This document shows positions 12,570-24,974 of a stretch of 64,000 nucleotides of DNA, piece after piece. Position 1 is the stretch's first letter. The number at the start of each line of letters is the position of its first letter. Made by a program: the position numbers and the translations under genes. Location: the NCBI RefSeq assembly GCF_040436345.1, contig NC_133224.1, positions 7,866,741-7,930,740 of the forward strand, given 5' to 3'. The notes beneath the pieces are model-generated. The model was not told the origin of the DNA. It worked only from the letters and a program-made list of their open reading frames with translations, and made no database searches. Source of the DNA: Pagrus major. Taxonomy: Eukaryota > Chordata > Actinopteri > Spariformes > Sparidae.

Positions 12570-15500
12570 TTAGGCTTGTTTCTTTGGAACTGCCCCTCCC
12601 TGCTGATGCAGTTGTTTCTCAAGAACAAACTGGATCAATTTCTTGACCCAGGAGGACCGAGGGTTCAGACAGACCTTCTCCCCGCTCGCCAGTCCAGCTC
12701 TGGTCATGGAAAAATACAAAGCAAGAGTTGTAGTGAGAATTTCAGCAAACATTGTGATTATGTATCAAAGAGCGACCACACTCCCTTCAGAAATGTTTGA
12801 CTAGTGATGGAATCGAATTTACGCAACACAGTGTCCTGTTCTGTGTCCAAGACACAGCTTTATACTTGGCAACAGAAAGCCAATTAAAAGTGCTTTAAGA
12901 CATAAAAAGGACAAGAATGAAAGAATCACACGGGAATAAAAACAATAAAAATGGGTTTAAAGTATCAGTAAAACACAATAGAAGACGACGACAAGATTTC
13001 CGACTCGTTTGTGGTCTTTGACATTAGGGACTCGGGGGGTTTAGGTGGTCGACAGATGATGCACAATAACGTCGGACAAAGAACAGTCCCTATTCACAGT
13101 CATAAAATATACATTTCATTTTAAAGTCAGTCTGCTAATGTGTTGTGCTCAGCTGTGCTGAATGCAGTGATATCATTATTTCAGGAGATTTCCACACTTT
13201 TCTGTGTTTATGTTGATGTCATTTCAAATACCAATACCCTCTCCACATACCAGAAAATAATCCACACGGATAAAGGAAACATCCTTGTATTTATTTTGGC
13301 GTACGACCAGTATGAACTTGATAAATATTACCTCAAAGACGAGACTCTTATCATGTCTAATTTATGTGTAAAGCAACCTAAAAACATAATTTCTACTGGT
13401 GTTAATTACAGATACGACCATGACCATAGTAATTTAAACATGCTGTTACTCAACACAGCTGACTGTAGTGTCTGTGTGATGTGCTGAGCTGCGATATCCC
13501 TGAGAACACAAACACCATTAATCACAATGGAAGGAATCCAAGAACTGTATGAAACTATAAATGTATAAAATGTGTATTTTAAATCATATTCATGGGAGGC
13601 CAAGCAGCTGACTGGACTCGTGCCTATGATATGAGGATAATGATAAATGAAAAATAAATGAAGGGAGACAGCCTCTTCATGTTTCAAATCTGTTATCTCA
13701 AGATTACTAATAACCAGGGCCTGGAAAGAGTACTGAAAATATGTACTCAAGTACAAGTTCAGTGAGACTGTTGAAATATTACTCAATTGCAAGTAAAAGT
13801 ACTGGTATTAAAGTTTATATAGTATAATAAAAGTATTGTTCTTAAACACTACTCAGAGTATTAGCTACTTTTTAACCGTCGATGCATTATCAATAGCCGG
13901 CTTTCAATCAAAGGAGGTTTCTGTTTCTCCAAATCTTCAGTCTAAATTACTCCCAACCGGTGGTGGGATGTAACTAAGTACATTTACTCAAGTGCTGTAC
14001 TTAAGTACAGTTTTGAAGTACTTGTAAATTACTTCAGTATTTCCATTTTCTGCTACTTTAAACTTTCACTCCACTACATTTCTGAGACAAATATTGTACT
14101 TTTTACTGACTACATTTATTTGATTACTCTAGTTACTAGTAACTTTTCAGATTACATGCTGCATGTAATCTTGCATGTGATCTGACAGCCTTAATGGCTA
14201 CAAACACGTAGATGAAAGGTCTTTATATTAATTCAAATTGTACCTCAGTACTCAATTAGGATTTTTAAAGTAACATTCAAGAAGTTTACATGGTGTACTG
14301 CATACAAGTACAATCACAGACTTGAAAAAATAAAGCTAATCACACTCATTTGAGTAGATGTAATTATTTAGTTCTTGTTAATAACATGGGAGAGCATAAT
14401 CGTCTCCATTTCTACCAGCCTTGACTTGCAATCCCTTCCACACACAATATCTACAGTTGCACTTGAATGCACCACTGACGTCGGCTGGTAACAGGATAAC
14501 AGTAATTATTTCCACATGGACATTTTCCAGTTGGCTGTGGTGTCAGTGTGAAGGTGTGTTTCTTTTGGCACCACCACGCAAAAATTGCAAAATGAAGCTC
14601 CTCCGCAGATATTATTGATGAAGATTGTCTCCTCAATCTTTCACAGCAGAGAAGTTAATATCATAAGGATTATGTTTTCTGGCAAGATCGCCTTTATCTG
14701 CTCGTTTACATTGCAGAGATAGTGTAGAGATTTTAACATGTGCAATATGTAAGCATTAGCCACCTGTTGAATTTGTACTCCCAACAAACAGGGACAGCAT
14801 ATCACCAGAGTTTACGTACGTTACTGTTAGCTTGGTAGCTCAGTTAGCTGTGAAGCTAGCCGGACTACCTTGAGAGTGTTGGCGTTTACACCGCAAGCAC
14901 AGACCTTATGACCGCTAGGAGAAAGAGGTTTTCAGGCTAGCATGAATAGCATGCTAACTTTAGCGGATATCTCTGTTACACATAGACGTCTTTGACATAA
15001 TAATGTCAAAACAGTTACTTCTCCACATCCTGTTGATAGTTTTAGTTCTTTCTTGAGTGTTGAATTGAAATTCTTACATATTGCGCCTTTAATTAACAAC
15101 AATTTTGATCATTACAGGTCATTTTAGACATTTTAATGTACACTTAACTGTTCATTTTATATTGTTTTAACAATGTTTGATTATTATTTTAAAATCAACC
15201 AAAAGTAGTATGTATGAAAATGCAAGGACATAACCTGAGTGTCACCTTTAAAGGGGCAATTTTAGTCGAAAACGTTCAAAATTAATTAAAATTCCCAACA
15301 GAACGTGGATAAATGGCAATTTTAATATTACAATGTCTGTATTGTGGTGTAGAGATATCTACTGCAGTTAGCATGCTAACCAGCTCGCCCCATCCAGTCC
15401 TTGTCCAAAGTTCCTATGCTAGCGATGTAAACACAAACCCGAGCTCTCAGTCTGAACCGTTAGCTGCACGGCTAATTGAGCTAACTAGCGAAGGTCCAAA

Positions 15501-18356
15501 GGTGCCCAATTCTTACATATTGCAGCTTTAATAATGATGACTTTAATCGAACTTACATGACTTCCGTTTCCGGACAGTGGGGCCCTTCCGGGATGAGCTT
15601 GATGCTCCTCAGGTTGTCTGGAGGTATGATCCTCGACTCCACCTGCAGGCACCGACAGTGGGTGTTGTATTCCCTGCTGATTGGCGGCATACCTGTCATC
15701 AACAGACATCCCAAGGGTCAGAAGACAGATTTTACCAATTTACGCGGACAAACGTGAAGCTGGCTTCCTAAAAAGCTCTGCATGTAGCGTACAATAGCAC
15801 AATACAATACAATACAATAACACAATAGTAGAACTGGTATCCCTTCTCTCTTATTTGTGATTTAAACCCCTTATCCAGCAATAAGGTTGGAGCTAATGTT
15901 AGTGTTTGGCTAGCTAACATTGCTAACCCCTCTAAAGGCTCTTCATATGCCACCAAATGAATGATAATGCGTCTCCGTGTCTGCTGAACTTTGTACGGCC
16001 ATAATATGCCAAATCTGTGTCATGTGTAGCTTGTTTTGGAGAGTTTTATGGCTCACAAAAGTGATCAAAGCAGCTGGAAAAACAAGTTTTGGGGATGAGT
16101 TATTCTTTTCTGAGATATTTTTCAAATATTGCGTATAAATCTTTTTCTGTATTTTTGTACTCAACATAAGAATGAAAATGATTTTTTACCCCTGTGTGTC
16201 ATTTGTCATTTCTATTTTAGTTTACCATGCATCATCTACCATTTTCGTTTCAGTCAACTAATTCACAATAATACACATAATCTTTACCGCTAATGTTGAA
16301 TAGATCTTTTTCGGCGCAGGATATTTTGACTTGTGAAAGCAGGATTGTGCATGCTCACTCGCTGAGATGGCTCACTGGGACAGTTTATATAATGGACACA
16401 CCAGTACTTTTCCTGCTTTGACAGGTCAAAGTGTCTTGAGTCTATTGGGACCATCTTGGCTTCTCTTTTCTTGGCAGAGCTTTTCTTAACTACTTCTAAA
16501 AACAAATTCGACTCTTAAAGACAATGCGTTGGTTGAAAGGCTGGGAAAGGATAGAACATACAGCTGTTACGAATTTAGTTCATTTAACTCCACTTTATCT
16601 TCGTTTTGCTTTTGTTTTATTTTTGCATCTACTTAGTTATTATCAATAATGCTGGTGTTTGTACAATGTTGTCAGTCTAGTATATATATTCCAGATACAC
16701 ACCACATGTTACACATTGCAATGAAAGAAGAAACTCTGGTTACCTCATTTTGCTTTGCACTGTAAAGGTGTCTCTGTATTTGAGTTCCCTTCTATCTACT
16801 GATTTTATTTGATGGGGAACTGGGAATTAGTTTATGGCGTTATGGCGACCTGATGTCTGAGTGTTTTTTTAATCTATGAATCAGATGCTGACAAGACGAA
16901 ACTTTCTATGTGCACGCTTTCATCACAACCAAAAGCCTTAGTTATTGTGACATTCTTACAGCGGGCACTTCCCTTTTTTTTTCTCTTCCAGTCATCTTCC
17001 CGTTCACTACAAGTGAAATGTAAAGTAATGGTGCAATCACCGATGAGTTTAGTAATACACGGTCATTGTAACTCCAAGGAGTAAAGTGGGTCAGAAAGGA
17101 CTTTTGTTTATGTCACATCAGTGGGAGATAGAGGTTTTTAGGCCCGCGGCTAGCTGGTTAGCATGCTAACTTCAGTTGAACATCAAAACTGTATTTTATT
17201 CACATTCTGTTGATATTTTTTATTAATTTCTGAATGTTTTGTATTAAAATTCTTACATATTGCACATTTAAGTATCCAAATATGTTTGCAATCAGATTTA
17301 TAAAATGCTAATCATAAAAAACACTAAATATTTAACCTGTAATTGGCCAGGTAGATGATCAGTCAGCTAAATACATACACGTACAAATACAAATCATTTT
17401 GCTTTTTCTTATACTTTTGATACTAAAACATAGTTATTGCCAGAAAATTACATTTGATAGTTAAGTACATTTAACACGGGTGACTTTCACTTGTACCAAA
17501 GCAATGTTTTAGCACGATATCTTTACTTTTATTAAAGGTGCAATCTGGAAGAATTGGGTGCCTGTTGACTAGAGTCTTCTAGAGTAACCCTTAACTGCTG
17601 CTAAGTGTAATTGCTATTAGCTAGTTAGCTCAGCAGTTAGCAGTGCAGCAGTCTGGAATGGGAGCTCAGAGCACCTGGGGAGTGTTGGCGTTCACGCCGT
17701 TAGCACAGGAGCTATGGACCGAGATGGGCCTCGGCTAGCTGGTTAGCATGCTAACTTCAGCAGATATCTTTCATTTCGTCAAGATTTTTCTTCACATTAA
17801 TATTTTAGTTACTTTTTGAACGTCTTTACCACAAAATCTGACATATCGCACCTTTAAAGTATGAGATTTTGGGAACTTTTTACACATGTTTTTGTAGTAA
17901 ATGGGCTACAACCTACTAATCCACAGATATAATCATTTAATATTAATATTAATGTTTCACATAGTATTGCTAGACAGTGTGAAATGTTTTCTATGCTTCT
18001 CAAGGGACCATTTAGGAAAAATGAATAAGTTCAAGATGTTCGTTCCTGCTTATGTTTCTACAGACTTTCCCTCCCTGTTGCAAAAGATAGATTGCTCATT
18101 GGAGTACCTAAAAAACTTCCTCATTCTTGCTTTCGACAGCATGTGCATTGTCCTTCTAAAGCACGAACGCTGTTTTTAGACCAAAGCTCTCCAGGAAATT
18201 TCACAATATTCACAGTTCTTTACAAGCGACTTCAAATTACCAGCATCTACCTTCAGCAACCCGCATCATGAACGTTTAATCTCCACGTGTAGCTGTGCTC
18301 TTACCATTAATGACGACAAACAGGGCCCCAAACACGAGCAGGATGCAGAGCTTCAT
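12570..18356 (-). CDS. CXC chemokine (CXCL8/CXCL18-like), three exons
   Basis: A small secreted chemokine expected to attract leukocytes through a CXC receptor. Minus-strand coding exons are 18305-18356, 15557-15692 and 12570-12699, giving 318 bases (105 aa) with GT-AG introns and closing phases. Residues 1-18 (MKLCILLVFGALFVVING) form a signal peptide. The mature part has the CXC pair in NTHCRCLQ, then IIPPDNLRSIKLIPEGPHC, EVIAGLASGEKVCLNP and a C-terminal helix WVKKLIQFVLEK, so all four structural cysteines are present. The ELR motif is absent (NTH precedes the CXC), so CXCR2-type neutrophil activity is not assured. Introns of 2.6 and 2.9 kb are unusually long for a fish chemokine and are packed with MITEs. 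A fourth exon is not needed because the last exon runs to a stop. The exact orthology group is uncertain. Confidence 0.9.
13735..14165. repeat. GTACTT-rich palindromic MITE pieces in chemokine intron 2
   Basis: About 13735-13880 is one degenerate arm. About 13968-14165 is a well-kept opposite arm that starts near GGTGGTGGGATGTAACTAAG and contains TACATTTACTCAAGTGCTGTA and CTCCACTACATTTCTGAG. It is the same family as the copies at 7.6-8.6 kb. Confidence 0.6.
14741..15091 (-). repeat. MITE with AAAGGTGCAATATG ends (copy 2)
   Basis: This copy is inverted relative to the 9311 copy: TTGTACTCCCAACAAACAGG lies near the left end and ATTCTTACATATTGCGCC at the right. It sits in intron 2 of the minus-strand chemokine. 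Confidence 0.6.
15248..15532 (+). repeat. MITE with AAAGGTGCAATATG ends (copy 3)
   Basis: It begins TTAAAGGGGCAATTTTAG and ends TTCTTACATATTGCAGCTTTA. The interior has GTTAGCATGCTAACC and GCACGGCTAATTGAGCTAAC blocks shared with the 9311 copy. It is shorter than the other copies and ends only about 25 bases from chemokine exon 2. Confidence 0.6.
17160..17273 (-). repeat. Partial MITE of the AAAGGTGCAATATG family (copy 4)
   Basis: Only one end is clear: GGTTAGCATGCTAACTTCAG followed by ATTCTTACATATTGCACATTT. It lies in intron 1 of the first chemokine gene. Confidence 0.5.
17532..17857 (-). repeat. MITE with TTAAAGGTGCAAT ends (copy 5)
   Basis: TTAAAGGTGCAAT at the left and ATATCGCACCTTTAA at the right form inverted ends with TTAA at both extremes. 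The interior shares AGCTGGTTAGCATGCTAACTT with copies 2 and 4. It is also in intron 1 of the first chemokine. Confidence 0.6.
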
Positions 18357-18417
18357 CTTGTTTACACAGCTGCTTGTTGTGTCTTCTACTCAGATGGATA
18401 TCAGACAGTCATTGTGA

Positions 18418-18663
18418 CTGTTTATATACATTCTGCACCACAGTATTTAGTGATCATGTGCGCTTCATGATGTCAGCTGTAGGAAATTTCAGAAAAAAAC
18501 ATTTCTACGTGTGTGTGTGTGTATTTTTGTTTCACTTTGGTGCATCCACGTGTGCAGCAGAAGGTAGTCATGAGACGGTGGGTTCAGGGTCAGGGACAGA
18601 CCAGAGGCCCCGTTGAGGTCAAGACGCAGCGTGCTTGTGGTCGTCAGCCAGAGGAGTGACTCA
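18418..18663 (-). promoter_or_regulatory. Promoter of the first CXC chemokine: TATA, kappaB-like and AP-1 sites
   Basis: On the minus strand a TATATAAACAG box lies at about 18418-18429, roughly 65 bases before the start codon. A GGAAATTTC element, close to the kappaB site of IL-8 promoters, lies at about 18482-18490, about 60 bases further upstream. A perfect AP-1 site, TGACTCA, is at 18657-18663. TATA, kappaB and AP-1 together are the expected setup for an inflammation-inducible chemokine. A GT dinucleotide run (about 18508-18522) lies between them. Motifs are seen; function is inferred. Confidence 0.5.
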
Positions 18664-18984
18664 GTACAGGAGCATGTCTGTCTGGACGGTCAGCTTAACT
18701 TCTGTTTGTTATGTACAGCACTGTAAACAAACACAGTTTAACCTGTGGCTATTGTGCATATGATACTGTGAGATATGATGTTTTTTTCTCCTGGGGGCTT
18801 GTTCTGACCCTGTTGTATATACAACAGATCACAATATTGTTACTATGTGAAAAAGCTCATCAGTGTTTATTATTTTTTTCTCATTTCTGTTTGCTGTATG
18901 TGTGTGGTTTTGGATGTATTTTAGTTGGGATGTTACCGAAGGTGACTATTTATTGATTCAGGGAGAAATAGAGTTATTAAGGTG

Positions 18985-19205
18985 GAAGAATACTCAGATC
19001 TTGTAAAAGTAGCAATATCACAGTGTAGAAATACTCTATACAAGTACAAGTTGTGCAGTTAGATCTTTAGTTAAGTAAACGTGTAACTTTATCGTAATCT
19101 GTAATGTTACATCATGATTACATTTTGTAATATTCAGTTAAATCTGCAAAGCAACTAGTAACTAAGTTTTCATCTTAATGTACTGAAGTAGTAAAAGTAA
19201 AGGCA
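18985..19205 (-). repeat. GTACTT-rich palindromic MITE, degenerate arm
   Basis: Words such as GTAAAAGTAGCAATATCACAG, AATCTGCAAAGCAACTAGTAA and GAAGTAGTAAAAGTAAAGGCA match one arm of the family seen at 7634-8575, but it is more diverged. Confidence 0.45.
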
Positions 19206-20030
19206 GTACAGGCAGCTATGGTGGCCTTAAATAACACGAATGAGTCTTTGAATGCACAGCTGCAACAGCAGGGACCTCCTCTAGCATCCAGTTCCCCTGC
19301 TTTAACGCAACCAGAGGGATCATCAAGTAGAGGAGGTGATAGGCCTGGTTCCAGGTAGAGACTGTGTTATTTATGTACCAAAAGAGAATAAGTGTCCTGT
19401 ATTTAATGGGGGGGCTTATGCTGAGTTTTATGAGTGGCTTGATGGAATAAACACAGTTTTGGGTTACCGCCATTTTGAGGATACAGAGAGGAGGCAGAGA
19501 TTCTTCAAACCCCAAAACAGCAGAAAGCTCTTGTAAAGAGCACATGGAAACAACAGCAGGCCCAAATTGCTGATTTGGCACAGAAAGTGTCTGAGTTGGC
19601 TGGCCAGCCGGGCTGGGGTTCGGATGGAACCGCCAAGGTTTGATGTTGATGGTCAGCCTATATGCTTTAAATGTCGGTTAGCTGGTCACATCACCCGGCA
19701 ATGTAGGACGGGGGCACATCCCAGTTGATGTGGAGTATGAATGTTTAGTGGGGAGTTGCCCAACAGTAGATGTGTTATTGGGTGATGTACAGGTTAGATG
19801 TCTCCTTGGCACTGGGTCAAATGTTTCCACTGTTACTGATTCATTTTTTGAGCAACATTTTCCTCCCACACTTAAAACCTGTGAGTGGCTTGTATGGCGC
19901 ATTTGAGCTCCTTTCAGCATTTGGTTTTGGTTTCTATGGCCTGTCATCGCTCTCCTTTTGACTGTTTTCAGGAGAAAAAAAAAAAAAGTTCTGATTGACG
20001 TCTGTATGCCCAGCATGACATAAAACAAAA
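19200..20030 (+). mobile_element. Broken LTR-retroelement fossil (gag/protease remnant)
   Basis: A fragment of an LTR retroelement, probably Ty3/gypsy kin. It keeps the end of a gag-like region with a CCHC zinc knuckle (CFKCRLAGHITRQC) and the beginning of an aspartic-protease region with an LLGTGS core. No LTRs, reverse transcriptase or integrase are recognisable beside it. It is broken with several breaks and looks old. Confidence 0.65.
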
Positions 20031-22884
20031 ACAGAAACAGTGACTAATACCTTACCCTACCCTAATTTGCAGGAAACATGACTCAAAATGAATGATGAAG
20101 TTGCCCCGAGTCTGCCGAAGAGTAGATGCCACTAAATCCTACAAACTGGACCAAACTTTTTTTTTTTTTTGTTGTAATTTGAGGGATTAGTTGTCGTTTA
20201 CATTTCAAATGGCGTTGTGTAAAAACATCCATAATATTTGTCCTGGGAACAAGAATGAAAAATGAAAAACACTTCAGCTCACTCTTTCTTTTCATGTGTG
20301 TTGAAACTATCATCTACCAGCTGGTTTTAATGTTGACAAACTCAAATTCTTACCAGAACTTTTTGTAAATTATTTTGCCAAATCATTAACATTGGACAAT
20401 CCATTGGTATTTTGTAAGTCTCTATCACAGACCTACACTCATCTGGTAACAAGTATGATTAAAACGAAAACTGAAATCTTCTTTTTGATGACAAAGATCT
20501 TCCAGACTGGACTTGTCCCTTATGATCGAAGGCATGTGTCTTTATCAGACGTGAGGGTCACAAATGTGGGATAAAAGTGGGTCATCATTCAAAGCCTCAA
20601 GCCCATGTGACTGCATGTTCTGAAATCATGTAGTACAGTATGACTTGGCAAAATTGTCGTCTTGTGAAAAACAACCCATGAGGGGACTTTTATAACCAAA
20701 AGCACAGAATGACCATGATATCATACAAATATTGTATATCAATTAAACATGTAAATATCATAATATCTGTGACTATGCGACGGTCTGGTTTTCAAAAGCT
20801 CCTTTTTGGTTATGAACTCTTCAGTAATGGCAAACAGCACTCATCTCTTACTTCATTGTTCATGTCTATTATTGATAAACTGTGTTTTTTGTTAATGTTG
20901 AAATAAGGCCAAAATAATTTAATAGGATGGATTTGGCCAGGGACTGTGTAAAAACCTTGTTTAGAGCAGATGCTTTATCAGAATTGTTGCAACATTGGAC
21001 GTCATTGATGATAGTTTGCCACGTTTACTTCTTCTTCTTTAGAAAGTTAGAGGAAGGAAAGAAAGAAAGAAAGAAAGACTCTGATAGCATGTTAATACAT
21101 TAAACTAAAATGGTAAACATGATAAACATTATACCTGTTTACCATAAGCGTGTTATGTTAGTAGCATATAGCTCAGCAGCCCCACAGAGCTGCCAGCATG
21201 GCTAAAGACTCTTATTCTTGATTAGTTTCTGCCTTCATTATTTAACCTTATCATTGACTGTGGAGTCCTTTAAGCCCTCTGATCATTGGACCATATGCAT
21301 CTTCAGCTTAGTCTTGTGTTAAGGGTGGAATATCGCACATTTAAAAACGCACACAATTACACTATGGAAATATATGCAGCAGACAATCCTGCTTTTCCGG
21401 AGCCAGAAGTTACCATATTTATACCAGCGGGTGGAGCTGGGGAGCGTACACATTGTTATCGTCCGTTTTAGTCTAAATGGGACCATAATGTACAAAATGA
21501 ACATCATGCTGCATTGAAGAAGACTTGAAACTAACAATTTAGACAGTAAACTCATTAGGAAGCTGTTTGTTGAGGTAATAAAGCAAGTGAGAAGGGTCAG
21601 TTTCTCACTTTTCTTCTTCTTCACTTTTCAGACCCAGAAGCTCCGTCCATATTTTAAATGGTCAAGTGCAGCAAATACTGATAGCAATGCAACTAACTAG
21701 AGGATAAAGTTGCAGGAAACCCCTTCACTGGCTGCTTTAAACTGGTTATTTGTTTATAATCAAATGCCAAGACATTAATTTTTCTCAGTCTCTCAGATTT
21801 ATTTCAGTTTTGCAGAACATCAGAAGCAGCAGGATACGGCAGTCAGTACTGTCTGATATGATTTCAGCCTTGAATAAACAAACATGGTACACATACTTAT
21901 CATGATACCTATATATGCACATAAATAGTGATTGGTTTATAATAAAAAAATATAAAGATACCCTTCAGATCACAAAAACAAGTGCACTTTAAAGTTCCTA
22001 CGAGGAACTTCTACGTGTATATGAAACAGTCTGGTGATTCCTCTGATGATTATGAATGACCTGTAACAGCAAACAAGACCATCCTCGGTAAGACTGCTAT
22101 TTTTATATAGTTGTTATTAATGCCTGCGCTCAGTTCCGATCACATATATCACATATAAAATCACATTTAAATACATTACCTCATCACAACCCTATTCTCT
22201 GTCACTCGCAGAGAATACGGGGCCGCTAGAATCAACACAAACTTAAAGTTCCTCGCAGTCACTAACATATGAGCCATAAAAATCACAGTTTCCATTGACC
22301 AGCATTTCTGAACTATTATCTGCCAGCTATGAATTACATCACAAACAATCCTTTTACAGAACAACATAAAAATGACAGTTATAATGTGCTACATGATTTG
22401 GTGAATAAGATTATTGTGAACACGTACAATACAATCACTGTTAAAAAACCAAAACAAAAAAACAGCCTTCTCTCCTAAATAACAATGTATTTAGTTGCAG
22501 GGAGTCTTTTAGTGTGAATACACCAGTATCGTCAGCGTATGTAAATCGCAAGAGCTTCCAGTCCCACCAAATTGAAACCTCATCGACCCAGATGAATTTT
22601 CTGGGTAAATAACATTTCCTTTCATCACAAACTCTCTCCCAAACCTGCAAATACTTAGTGATGGCTGTGTTGTTAAACATTTCACACTTTTACGTCCTGT
22701 GGCTCAAAAAAGGTGAAACAAGTTAACTTTGTTTCAGTGTTGTAACGCCTGCTTTTTAATATGTTAAAACCAGCAGAAACTACACCAACCATACCCTAAC
22801 TTTGGGACGGGGTGCTGATCCATTTCTTCAAATTGATACCTCGTTTTAGTTGTGTAACAAGGATAAACAAAAGCACAATTTGCA
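20031..22884. other. Intergenic DNA and probable 3' UTR of the second chemokine
   Basis: No gene recognised. A GAAA microsatellite is at about 21053-21077. The last few hundred bases before 22885 are probably the 3' UTR of the minus-strand chemokine. A 79-codon minus-strand open frame at 22441-22680 has no splice context or family similarity. Confidence 0.45.
21053..21077. repeat. GAAA microsatellite
   Basis: About five tandem GAAA units follow a GGAAG lead-in. Simple sequence repeat in intergenic DNA. Confidence 0.8.
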
Positions 22885-24761
22885 TTATGATAATTTTGGC
22901 ACCGCTGTGGTCGACGCGTTCCCTGGTGATGCGATGGTTCCTGGTGATTCGGTGGTTCCTGGTGACATGGTGGTTCCTGGGCTGGTGGTGATCATCTTAG
23001 CGACACGGCTTGCCTTCTTCCTGTAAAGAAAACAAAGCATGTTCAATCTTTAATTTGAAATTTAAATCCTCTACAGCAGTGGCTTCAAATCTTGTCGTGA
23101 CCCCTCATCACACGTTGCAAATGCTACTTTTCCTCTCAAATTGTTTTAAGATGCATCTGTATTAAGATGCAAACCTATTCAGTAATTGAAAAAAGTCAGA
23201 AAATAAACTTGATTTTGTTTATTCATAATACTTAGAGACTTAGTACAATGCAAGAACTGTACTTAAAGGGGCACTACATCGGTTTGGAGGAGAAATATTA
23301 ATGACGTAATAAAACAAACTCTGATATATTTATTTTTAAGTAAAACAGTTTGAAATTGTTTGTTTATTTATTAGTTTAGGTATAAAAATACCAGTCAATG
23401 AAGACCTTTTCCTCCTGATTCAAATTTTTCCCCCAGAACTGGATAGTGCACCTTAAAGCAGCAGTTCCCAACCTTTACAGCTGGTCATCCCTTAAAAAGA
23501 AGCAACCCTTCATAATCAAATGAGACCAGTTCACAACACTTTCTTTTAAATGGTTCCAGTTCTTTAAATCATCTTATGACCCCTATGATTTATCTCCAGA
23601 CTCCTTAAACCCCTTTTTTGACATCTACAAAAACTTCCCAGTGCCCAAATTGACTTCTTCTAAAAGCTTATTTTGTCAAACAACAGTCCAAAACCCAAAG
23701 ACTTTTCATTTACTATCATAAATGACAAAGAAAAGCAGCAAATCCTCACATTTTAGATGCTGGAACCAGCAAATGTTTGTCATTTTTTCTTAAAACAGCA
23801 ATTGATAATAGCTTAATCGACTTTTTGTTGCAGCTGTAGTCATGAACCACTTCCTTATATCATATAGGACTTGTTATAACCCCAGTGTGCGAGAGAAGAT
23901 GCATTAAATGTTAAATGTTTTCCTTTGTATCAGCTGCCTCTACTCAACAAGTTGCAGGACTACGTAAACAGCATTTGACATCCTCTTTTTTTTCACACAC
24001 ACTGACAGTGATGACTGTGTGTGTGTGGCTTCACTCTGAACCTGCAGCGTGACTGCTGACCTCCCCTGCTTGCAAAAATGTGAAATTGCTCAACCCTCCC
24101 ATTTCTACTTGGCAGGCTTTCCCTCATCTGATTACACAAACAGTAGTTTTAGCTGCGTCAGCCAAAAGCATGTCATGTAAAAAGGCTTGTCTTTGGACTT
24201 ACGTATATATTTGCAGGAGTGCTTGGGTGAATTTTTCTGCAGGGTCAAGACATCGTTGACTGTCGTCTTTGAGTGTGACACTGCAGGAAAAAGAGAAAGC
24301 TATAATGTTAAACAACTCTCTCTACAACACTTACAAATGAAGCAACAGTGAAAGCAAAAAAAAGCAAAAAAAAACTACTGTGTGGTCTATTTTTTTGTCA
24401 TATTCCTGCAGATACTTACATGACTTCTCTCTTGTTGCAGTATGGACGAAGACCATACTCCGTCACACCAGCGATGCGAGTGGGATCCACAGACTTGATT
24501 GTTTTGATGCACATGCATCTAAAAACTGGACCTGAACAAATAAGACAAGAGTGTGAATATAACCATACAGCTACAGTTTCACCATTCATGTTAAACAGAG
24601 GGGGAAATGTTTGTCCTCAAACATGAGCTCTTTTTAAGCCGCATACATGCAGAAATACAGCAGGAAATCTTTCAATGATACAATAAATTAACACACTTAC
24701 CCCCTGAGATGCAAATGATGGTGCAGGCCAGGAGAATGATGCACTGGATTGCAGTATTCAT
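22885..24761 (-). CDS. CXC chemokine with a Pro/Thr/Ser repeat tail
   Basis: A secreted chemokine with minus-strand exons 24701-24761, 24420-24531, 24203-24280 and 22885-23020: 387 bases, 128 aa, GT-AG introns and closing phases. Residues 1-20 (MNTAIQCIILLACTIICISG) are a signal peptide. The CXC pair is in FRCMCIKTIKS, with the other cysteines in GLRPYCNKREVI and DDSQRCLDPAEKF. A helix-forming segment FTQALLQIYTKKASRVAKM follows. The four-exon layout and the intron phase after the EVI motif are those of the CXCL9/10/11/13 group; the subgroup is not settled and there is no ELR. After the helix the last exon adds about 30 residues: four imperfect six-residue units of the pattern SPGT[TI]x, encoded by 18-bp repeats at about 22918-22985. 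There is no membrane segment after the tail. Confidence 0.9.
22916..22988 (-). repeat. 18-bp coding minisatellite in the chemokine tail
   Basis: On the plus strand GGTTCCTGGTGA-type units recur every 18 bases about four times with small changes. On the minus strand each unit encodes Ser-Pro-Gly-Thr-Thr-x or a variant. The repeat length is a multiple of three, so expansion or loss keeps the frame. Confidence 0.8.
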
Positions 24762-24935
24762 ACTTGTCTTAAATGATAGAAATTAGTGGGGAATCTGCTG
24801 AATCTGCTGTATGTTTTAAGTCTCAAACTGAGGCAAAGACTTGTCTTCTTGCACGATTTCTTTTCCTCAGACCTAGAGAGTCTCTGTTGCTGTGTGAAGT
24901 GTGCAGGACTGTGAGCTCCATGTTCTCTACGAACC

Positions 24936-24946
24936 TTTTTATACGC
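24936..24946 (-). promoter_or_regulatory. TATA box of the second CXC chemokine
   Basis: The minus strand reads GCGTATAAAAAGG at about 24934-24946, some 175 bases before the start codon, which would give a 5' UTR of about 145 bases. Further upstream on the same strand there is a GATGAAAGC half-site and a TTCTCAGGAA STAT-like word near 24990-25030. Both are weaker evidence for cytokine control. Confidence 0.5.
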
Positions 24947-24974
24947 TCACAGACAGGATTCCAGAGAAGTGGTT

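Noticed and set aside
12387-12800. 137-codon open frame on the plus strand
   Set aside because: It is antisense to the third exon of the CXC chemokine, which has clear family motifs and splice sites.
22441-22680. Minus-strand open frame containing YADDT, reminiscent of a reverse transcriptase core
   Set aside because: None of the other reverse-transcriptase motifs surround it and the context does not fit a LINE. Chance match.
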